Position numbers and translations under genes: made by a program
Notes under the pieces: model-generated
The model's input: only the letters and a program-made list of their open reading frames with translations
Databases searched by the model: none
Told to the model about the DNA's origin: nothing
In this document: positions 57,295-64,000 of the stretch, piece after piece
Layout: each line of letters opens with the position of its first letter
How positions within the stretch are numbered: the first letter of the stretch is position 1
Source: Sophora flavescens
Taxonomy: Eukaryota > Streptophyta > Magnoliopsida > Fabales > Fabaceae
Direction: 5' to 3'
NCBI GenBank assembly: GCA_030762895.1
Contig: CM061064.1
Span: forward strand, 238,791,086 to 238,855,085
DNA length: 64,000 nt

Positions 57295-58607
57295 GGTATG
57301 TGTTTGACATCAGTGTCATATAGTTGTTAAGAATATGACATTTATTGTAAACACTTGTCGATGAACTTACGGAAGTGGAAATCGTGCTCTTGGTGGGAAA
57401 GTCTGAAGATGGTAACGGAAATCCACAAGTTTTGTTAGTTAGTCGGTTGTGGTTTTCATACTTGTTTAAAATCAATTACAGTGAAAGTATAGATTGTTGT
57501 GGGATAATTGTTATTAAGGGAACTTTATCTTAAGTGCTTGATATATTTTGATAGTATGGGTAGTCCTTGAAAATAATAAAGAGATAACGAATTAGTTTGG
57601 AGCTTAGCTAGTATATGATTGATTTGGTTGAAGCTTTGTAGCCTTTTATTTTTGAGATAATGGCTATAATGATATGTTGTTCTTGTTTAAATGGTGAGTT
57701 AGGATTTCTCCTTAAGCTCTGATGGTTATGGATTACAATTAAGACTTGATTGAGCAACATATAATCTAGGTATAGTACCTAAGTATTGTTTCCCTATAGT
57801 AGGATAAATAGGAAGTGATGGGAGTTTTGAGATAAAGATATGACTGGTAAGATTAAGATCGATGATCGAGTGAGTAAGACAATTACTATAAATCAAATGT
57901 TGATCGAGGCATAGTATCATTATGGAATCTAGGGCAATGATTAGTGATCGTAGTTAAGATGGATTGTATGAGTTTGGGAAGAGTAAACGAAAGTGTATAC
58001 AGTAATTTCACCTAAGTTGAATATGAGCTTTCACCTAAGATGAATATGAGCAGAAAAGATGATTTCTGATGTAAATTGAGGTTACTAGAGAAATTCAAAT
58101 TTGTTAAGTTAGATAATCCTAACAGGTGTTGATCTTTTGATTGCAATTTATCTTACGGAGTGTTGAGATGTTTATTTGGAGATTTGAAAGGTGTGATTAT
58201 TATATAATCCAGAATAGTGAAATACATTCTAAGGAACTAAGACTGTGATTGGATACATGAAGTAGGAAGTTGGGGTAGTTCGATTGTGGTGTTAATTACG
58301 GCTGTTAGATGTTGAAATAAGATTCTTTAGTGGATCAGTAGTAAGTAGAGGAAGGAATTAAGTTTTGATCATGTCCTTTAAGGATGTTAGATCAAGTTGG
58401 AAAGGTTAAGAACAATGAATGGAATATAGTGAGGGATAAGTTAGAGGATAAATAGAAGGATATAAGAATGAATTCTGTTATGAAGTTACCGCTGTCACCT
58501 AGGGGAAAAACAGCGATGAGAAATATAGTGTTAGAGCTTTAGATTAAGATAAGATTACAAGATGATGTCTGGTGTTGATTTAAGAAATTCCGAGGACGGA
58601 ATTTTTT
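57295..58607 (+). other. Element B non-coding interior
   Basis: About 1.3 kb of AT-rich sequence with no recognisable pol motif and many stops in all frames. A short repeat, TTTCACCTAAG(T/A)TGAATATGAGC, occurs twice near 58006-58050. In a complete element this space would hold protease, RT, RNase H and integrase. Confidence 0.75.
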
Positions 58608-58624
58608 TCTAAGAGGGGTAGTAA
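58608..58624 (+). other. Polypurine tract of element B
   Basis: The tract AAGAGGGGTAGTAA directly precedes the LTR start TGTAACACCC at 58625, preceded by TTCCGAGGACGGAATTT as in element H. Confidence 0.85.
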
Positions 58625-61600
58625 TGTAACACCCTACTTTTAATTTTCCGATTTTTATTTTTTTTCAGTAAAAATATTTTCGCTGTATTAACCGGTATAA
58701 ATGTATTTATTTATATTTTTATACGAGTTCATGGAGATTGATTTTTATGAAATAAAAATCATATCCATATTCTATCTTAGGGTAGAAGCTTACGATAAAA
58801 ATTTGGGTTGAAAATTCGAGTGGAACCCTGTCTGCGTTTTCACCGATGAAGATAATTTTCTTGAGCAGAAAACCTAATTTTGACTCGTGAACGAAATGGT
58901 TTATATTTAAATCATATTTCCAACGAGTTTGGTTGTTTTGAAAATTTTCAACAGAAAATAAAATATTACGCTTTTTACGGGCGTAAAACCCTAATCGGGA
59001 AACCGACGGAGTCGAGAAGGGAAGTGCAGAGACCCGTCAAGAGATCGGGACAACGAGTCATACATGATGACTCATGGAGGATGAGTCACTAAGCATTTAT
59101 GAGCATTAAATGCAAGTAATCATGACATTTAGGTAAAAAGACCAAAATACCCCCAAGCTTTCGCGGGTATTAACAAGACGCATCTACGCACTCTTAACAA
59201 CTCATTTTACGTGGTTGAAAACCTCCCAAATCTCTACAATCTCGTGCATCCATCTCCAATAAATATTACCTATTTCATTTTGCTTTCGTTTCATTATTTT
59301 CCTCTCAAAAACTGAAATCGGGTAAACGACCAGATCACGTCGGAATTTCCGGGAACCGCTATGGATAAGATCGATGACTCATTGGTGAGTCATTTTGTGT
59401 GGCCCAAAATCAGCCACACCTCCATCAAATTTGAGCCACATATTATTAACCATAGTTAGCCAAAATAACCTTAGTTAAGTTAATTATAACCTTAGTTAAG
59501 TTAATTATAACCTTAGTTAAGCTTATATTAATTTAATAATCACAAAACCCATTAAACCAATTCCTTTTAACCAAACAAGGCATAAGATTACTCCTATAAA
59601 TACCCCAAACCGTGTCCTCCCTCACCATTTCACTCATCTTCTTCATTCTCTTCATCTTCCCCACCAACTAAGTTACAAAACCCTAAGAACACCGAATTTC
59701 CACCAAACATATGACCCTCTTCCTTTCTGAAACTCGGAAAACACTCAACATAAAAGTTGTTCCTCTTTCTCTCTTCTTTCCAACAAGCTAAAGATCATAA
59801 AAAACGGATAAGTGGATTGGGAGAAAGGATCAAAATACAGAAACTGCCCAGAATTCCCAGCAACCCACGAAACAGCATAAAGAAGGCCCTTTTCACCCCT
59901 GTTATGATCCGAACCAAATGAAACCTTAAACACCAAAGTTGTTCCATTTCTTCTTATCTTTCTATCAAGCCAAAGTTCGTAATTTTTGGATGAGTATATT
60001 GTGAGATACACTCACAATACCATCACACCCTCAAGCTGTCCAGTTTTCAACATAGTGAAGGTTGATCATTTTCTTCATTTCTTCAATCTTCAAGAGGTAA
60101 AAGCTCATCTCCTTGATCATATAAGCTTTCATATTCATGTATTTATCATGTTTATGCCATTAATCATATTTTTCCATTCCTAGATCTAGAACTTCAAATA
60201 ATTCTAGAAAATTGTAGAAATATCCTTTTAATGTGAAACCAATTTCTATGATCTTGTGATGTCTTCCACTTTCATTATCCAAGAGATTGAATCCAACTAA
60301 ATTTCCTAGCCTATTTTCCTAATATGGGCCGAAACCCTAACCCTAAAGGTTAGAGGATTTTGTTTCAAATTTTAGTCTTGTAATAAGTAATCTATGTTAG
60401 TTAAGACTCTAGTAACTAGGATCCAAAAGATAGCATTAAGAAGATAATCCTAAACCTATTTTCTAAGTCTTGGCCGAACCTAGCCCTAAAGTGTCATAGA
60501 TGGTTGTTAGTTGATTAATTATAGTTATGTTGTTTGAATGAAGGTGGTTGTGTTAACTTGTGGCGGGATAACGAGGATCGTTGTGTACGTGTTTCCGGTG
60601 CTAACTCAGGTGGGGGAAAGAATCATTCTACCGTCGGAATCGATAAGTAGCATATTATATAATAATTGTGTAGGGCGACCTAAACCCTACTAGTAGTTGA
60701 GTAACCGACAAGACCAAAATCACATTGAAAACCTTTTCTGTAAAACAAATGGTGATTCGGGGATTGTAGGTTTATCGACATTAAGGTTGATTTTATGATA
60801 TTGAGGATGTTTGGCTTTATTTATTATTTGATCTGATTGTGATATGCTGGCTGTGATAATTTGTTTTAAGTGATATTTTATGGTGTTTGATTATTTTATT
60901 GATATTATGTTGATATTTATTAACCGTTGATGGATGATTTGCTTTTATTATTTATATCGAATTGATACTTTATGATATGGATGTTAATATGCTGTTTTGA
61001 GGTTGGAATGGTATATGTCTGGGTAATTTCTGGCTAAGGAAAAACTTGGTATTTAAGCGTGTTTATCACCACCTCTTTTTCCTGGGAAGTTATCCGGTAT
61101 ACTATTCGTAGTTCTTAAATTTGGTGATTTTTATTCTGTTGAATGATATTTTATGATGATTAATATGTTTATGTGAGAATGTATTATAGCTTGATGATAA
61201 TTGAATTGCTTGGTTCAACAATATTCTGATATATGGTTAGAGATGATCTGCTGGTTTTTAATATTGTGCTTAGCTGATTTTTAAGTAAGGATATGTGTTG
61301 TTCGGGAGATAATTGTTTGGGTGAGAGAATAAAGGTGATTTAGAGGTGCCTAGCCTAATTAAGTGGTTTTATCTAAGAGGAAAAAGGTGTTGAGACTTTG
61401 ATGGAAGGTTGAGGTACTAGGTTGTTATTGATAAAAGTCAGTGAGAATCATGTGTTGCATTGTTGTTCACAACCGTGTATTTGAGATACACGAGGTCCGA
61501 AGTTCTTGTAGACCGTTCCAAATTAGAATTTAAGTTGTGCAGCTATAGTGTCATTGCTTTGCATGAGCACCCTTGACAGAGTGAGAGAGAGAATCAGGGT

Positions 61601-62397
61601 GTGCACCGACGATACAGTTGCAGCTATAGTGTCATTGCTTTGCATGAGCATTCTTACCATGGATAAGAATGTGCACCGGCGTGGGGAACGTGTCACTTGG
61701 GCGACTGACTGGCATCCCTAACGAGGGATGTGTGACAGGAGTAGTAGTGGCCACATCAGCATAAAGGTCTAGTTGCATGAGTTGAAGGGTAGAGGATGAT
61801 ATATTGAATTGAGGATGATTGTTGATTTTGAATGATGCGTGTTTGTGACTATTATTGTATTATATGCTATGAATCTTTTCCACTTATGATGATAGAACTG
61901 TTTCTTATCTCCCTATTTCTGTATTTTTGTGTATGTCTACTTTGTTACGTTAGAAGACCAGATGAAGGAATATGTTGCTGAGGAGATGGATGGAACCCCA
62001 TACGAGACGGAGATTGTTGAAGAGTTGAACGACATTCCGTATGAAGTCGACGCTGAAGAACCATCTACTGATCCTGATAATGTAGCGTAGTAAGTTTAGG
62101 GCCAGTGAGTCATATAAGACGTTTCTTGCTTTCAGTTAGTTATAAGCATGTTTGTATAAATAAGTACCGGTGTGGGATCCTACTGAGAGGATACCCTAAA
62201 CCGTGTTGTGTAAAATAAAGAATAATTATGTGCGTATTTATGTAATATAGTTTTGGTGTGTTTTTTTATTTGTAGAAGTTATATGATTATTATTTAAGTT
62301 TTAATTTTTACGTATTTTCAACAGTAAGCGCGCGATTAAGTAAATAAATATTAAGGTTTTAATGTAATAATACAATGGGGCACAACGGGGTGTCTCA
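58625..62397 (+). repeat. Element B 3' LTR (3773 bp)
   Basis: Nearly identical to the 5' LTR. The differences I could see are few and clustered, for example 58817-58865, 59330-59352, 60739-60742, 61082-61098 and 61704-61711. It carries the same TATA box (59594-59602), tandem repeat, conserved block (about 60605-60735) and hairpin units (61539-61679). Confidence 0.95.
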
Positions 62398-63142
62398 CTA
62401 GGGTTAGGAGGCTCCGTACTCGTCCTCTGATTTCCTCTTTCAATCCATGAAGGAAATACCCGAAACATTGATCATCGGGCATTCTCCTCACTTACGAAAT
62501 CAAACACTCGAAGTTCCGAATGTAATTGTCAATGCTACCTCGTTGTCTGAGGTTCGTCAACTGTTCGAAAACCCCACCATCTCCCATCCCACCATACCAC
62601 CCGAGGAGCTTAACCTTAGGTTGCTCCCACGTCAATTCCTTCTCATCATCGAGCAGGGAATTGATGAAATGAATCGTGGGTCCTTCCATACATAGCTGAG
62701 ATAAATTCACCATCACCTCGGGACTTGTCCCTTGAACAAGGAAATAAATTTCCGCTCGCATAATCCACCCAGCCGGATCATCACCATCGAACATGGGCGG
62801 CTCAACCTTTTTCACTGACTGACGAAACTCCTCCAAAGCCTCTCCTTGTAACTTTTTTAGACTCAATGTGGATGATACTTTCTTTGTTGAAGAGTCCTGG
62901 TTCTCATTGTTTTTAATGTCTCGTCTGGTTTCTTCTTGGTGCTATCGTCCCTCCTCCTCGTCTAGGAGCTTCTTGTCAAAGCACTTCGTAAGCATGGTCA
63001 TGAGAGTTTCATGATTCTCATCAGCCTTGCTCTGGTTCTCATCAGCATTGTTTTGCATCACCGACAAAGCCCTTTTTACATTTGACAACTCTTCCTCCAA
63101 TGCAGCAACCTTCGCTTCTATAGCCTTATTCTTTGGTGGCAT
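62398..63142 (-). pseudogene. Element A gag, N-terminal part
   Basis: The frame starts at ATG 63142 (MPPKNKAIEAKVAALEEELS) with a coiled-coil-like N-terminus and a TAG after DEEEGR. It then has the Ty3 gag core VEPPMFDGDDPAGWIMRAEI, VMVNLSQLCMEGPTIHF and GDGGVFEQLTNLRQRGSIDN. A TAA follows FECLIS (62489-62491), then DDQCFGYFLHGLKEEIRGRV leads into the CTAGG duplication where B inserted. The reading frame continues across B at 51964. Confidence 0.85.
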
Positions 63143-63181
63143 TCACCCACTAAAATCCCCTTGCTCCGCTGATCCCTTCTT

Positions 63182-63205
63182 CGAATCCGGCAGGTCGGAC
63201 CAGTT
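63182..63205 (-). other. Possible PBS of element A
   Basis: Minus-strand AACTGGTCCGACCTGCCGGA directly follows the LTR end GTAACA. Its position fits a PBS, but I cannot match it to a tRNA from memory. Confidence 0.35.
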
Positions 63206-63439
63206 TGTTACGTACCAGTAGCTAGCAGTACAATTATAAGCAAACAAAGAATGAAAAGGAAAGCTGAGGTATGTATTATTTGCTGTATTAGGGAAATTTA
63301 CAGAGGGAATACTCCTTCTACCACAGAGCACTGCTTCTATAGAGAGCTAGAGCTCTTTATCCATAACAAACTAATGATTACTGACAAAGATACCTCACTC
63401 TACGCACTCCCCTTCCTAATAACAGAGAGTGCTTGTTAC

Positions 63440-63470
<31 letters not shown>

Positions 63471-63620
63471 ACACACTATCCTTCTCTCTCTGCCAGCAAG
63501 GCACTCAATTCAGCTTGCCTCTTGGCTCTCCTAGTATAAACTCTCCACACTTTGGGCCCATGTGACATTTGGGTTACCAACTGCATATTTGGGTCGCGAA
63601 TCAGATTTTGTCCCCTAACA
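63206..63620 (-). repeat. Element A 5' LTR (415 bp)
   Basis: On the minus strand it starts TGTTAGGGGACAAAATCTG at 63620 and ends TGGTACGTAACA at 63206, giving TGTTA/TAACA inverted ends. It is followed by the possible PBS and gag of A. No second copy is found in the window. Confidence 0.75.
63439..63476. repeat. C homopolymer followed by AC microsatellite
   Basis: Eighteen C (63439-63456) are followed by ten AC units (63457-63476) within the A LTR. Confidence 0.95.
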
Positions 63621-63673
63621 GTTAATGCCAGCTGGAACCATTATTTTGTCACATGTTTATTGTGTTTATTATT
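63621..63673. other. Unassigned spacer between element A and the second copia LTR
   Basis: About 50 AT-rich bases with no recognised feature. They should contain one target duplication of element A and the left flank of the copia insertion. Confidence 0.4.
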
Positions 63674-64000
63674 TGTATATAGGTTATAGCTGTCATATTA
63701 AATAGAATGTAACTGTTAGAATATTCTAGGCTAAACTCTAGGACAAAATCTCCTATAATCTCTCATGTAATTGTAAATGATTTGATTATTGTCTATTTAA
63801 GAAAGAACGACCACATAGAGCCGTACAGTTTTCCAAAGCATTCTTCTTGAATCTTATCATGCCATCTTATGATCTTTGACATGGTATCAGAGTCAGATTT
63901 TGCAGGCAATGTGGGTATTGAAGTTGAATTTGTGTCCCACATTGCCAAGGTTCTTGGAATGGAACTTCTGCTATTCATCTAACCCACCTTTGCATTAGAC
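63674..64000 (+). mobile_element. Second copia G-family copy: 5' LTR, PBS and leader, cut by window edge
   Basis: The LTR (63674-63881) matches 20597-20804 and is followed by PBS-like TGGTATCAGAGTC and a leader matching 20818-20920. Relative to G the leader lacks about 35 bases between two GTGGG sequences. It continues beyond the window, so its coding state is unknown. Confidence 0.8.

Larger units (their letters stand above)
51970..62397 (+). mobile_element. Element B: young, gag-only Ty3-type element with 3.77-kb LTRs
   Basis: The two LTRs (51970-55739 and 58625-62397) start TGTAACACCC, end GGGGTGTCTCA and are flanked by CTAGG (51965-51969 and 62398-62402). PBS TGGTATCAGAGC is at 55745. 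The 2.9-kb interior encodes only a damaged gag. LTR sequence is shared with the Tekay-like families H, K and T. The LTRs are almost identical, so the insertion is recent relative to its surroundings. Confidence 0.95.
51400..63620 (-). mobile_element. Truncated Ty3-type element A, split by element B
   Basis: From right to left it consists of the 5' LTR (63206-63620), a possible PBS and a gag gene in two parts (62403-63142 and 51400-51964) around element B. Protease, RT, integrase and the 3' LTR are absent because the element stops at the copia junction near 51400. Confidence 0.82.

Overview
This is a repeat-rich plant (angiosperm, most likely eudicot) nuclear window. Nearly all of it is LTR retrotransposons, one CACTA DNA transposon and their fragments. 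Evidence for a plant: plant-type primer binding sites (TGGTATCAGAGC initiator-Met type and TGGCGCCGTTGCCGGGG Asp type), Ty3-type elements of Athila-like and chromodomain (Tekay-like) classes, Ty1/copia elements, and decayed exons of a LIN/CERBERUS-like U-box E3 ligase. I cannot name the species. I see no intact host gene, rRNA, tRNA or CRISPR array.

Layout. (1) 1-11929, minus strand: end of a chromovirus-like element (family H: 3' LTR 1-1589, integrase remnant 1648-2450) fused to a related LTR (family K: about 2470-3776 plus 10856-11929). The K LTR is split by a CACTA transposon (3777-10855, 3-bp ATT target duplication) that carries a decayed TnpA-like gene and a Ulp1-like protease. (2) 11930-14103: an LTR end, then three copies of a ~482-bp tandem repeat. 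(3) 14141-15135: a copia pol 3' fragment. (4) 15215-20540, minus: LIN-like pseudogene exons, one cut beside its splice donor by a K solo LTR (17131-19843, TSD GGATG). (5) 20597-~51400: copia element G. An Athila-like element C (20943-47142, TSD CTTGG) sits in its leader. C was itself hit by a solo LTR T (23081-26401, TSD GTGAG), element D (27500-34513, TSD AAGG) and element F (38617-44468, TSD CCRTG). (6) ~51400-63620, minus: truncated Ty3-type element A, whose gag is split by element B (51970-62397, TSD CTAGG). (7) 63674-64000: LTR and leader of a second copia G-family copy.

How the parts relate. C carries gag-pol, but its reverse transcriptase (RT) active site is destroyed. D, B and F have full LTRs, PBS and PPT, yet D keeps only gag-protease, B only gag, and F only an unfamiliar ORF, so all three depend on proteins supplied elsewhere. 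D and F share an unusual FDPRG...WDPGG C-terminal motif.

Most interesting signals. (a) Tandem hairpin units in the K and B LTRs: a conserved CTATAGT...CATTGC box is followed by a stem whose arms change together. (b) Family-specific clusters of GC-rich palindromes immediately upstream of LTR TATA boxes; one such cluster has been picked up by the CACTA element. (c) An LTR block of ~120 bp conserved across three chromovirus-like LTR families. All similarities were read by eye; no alignment or database search was run.
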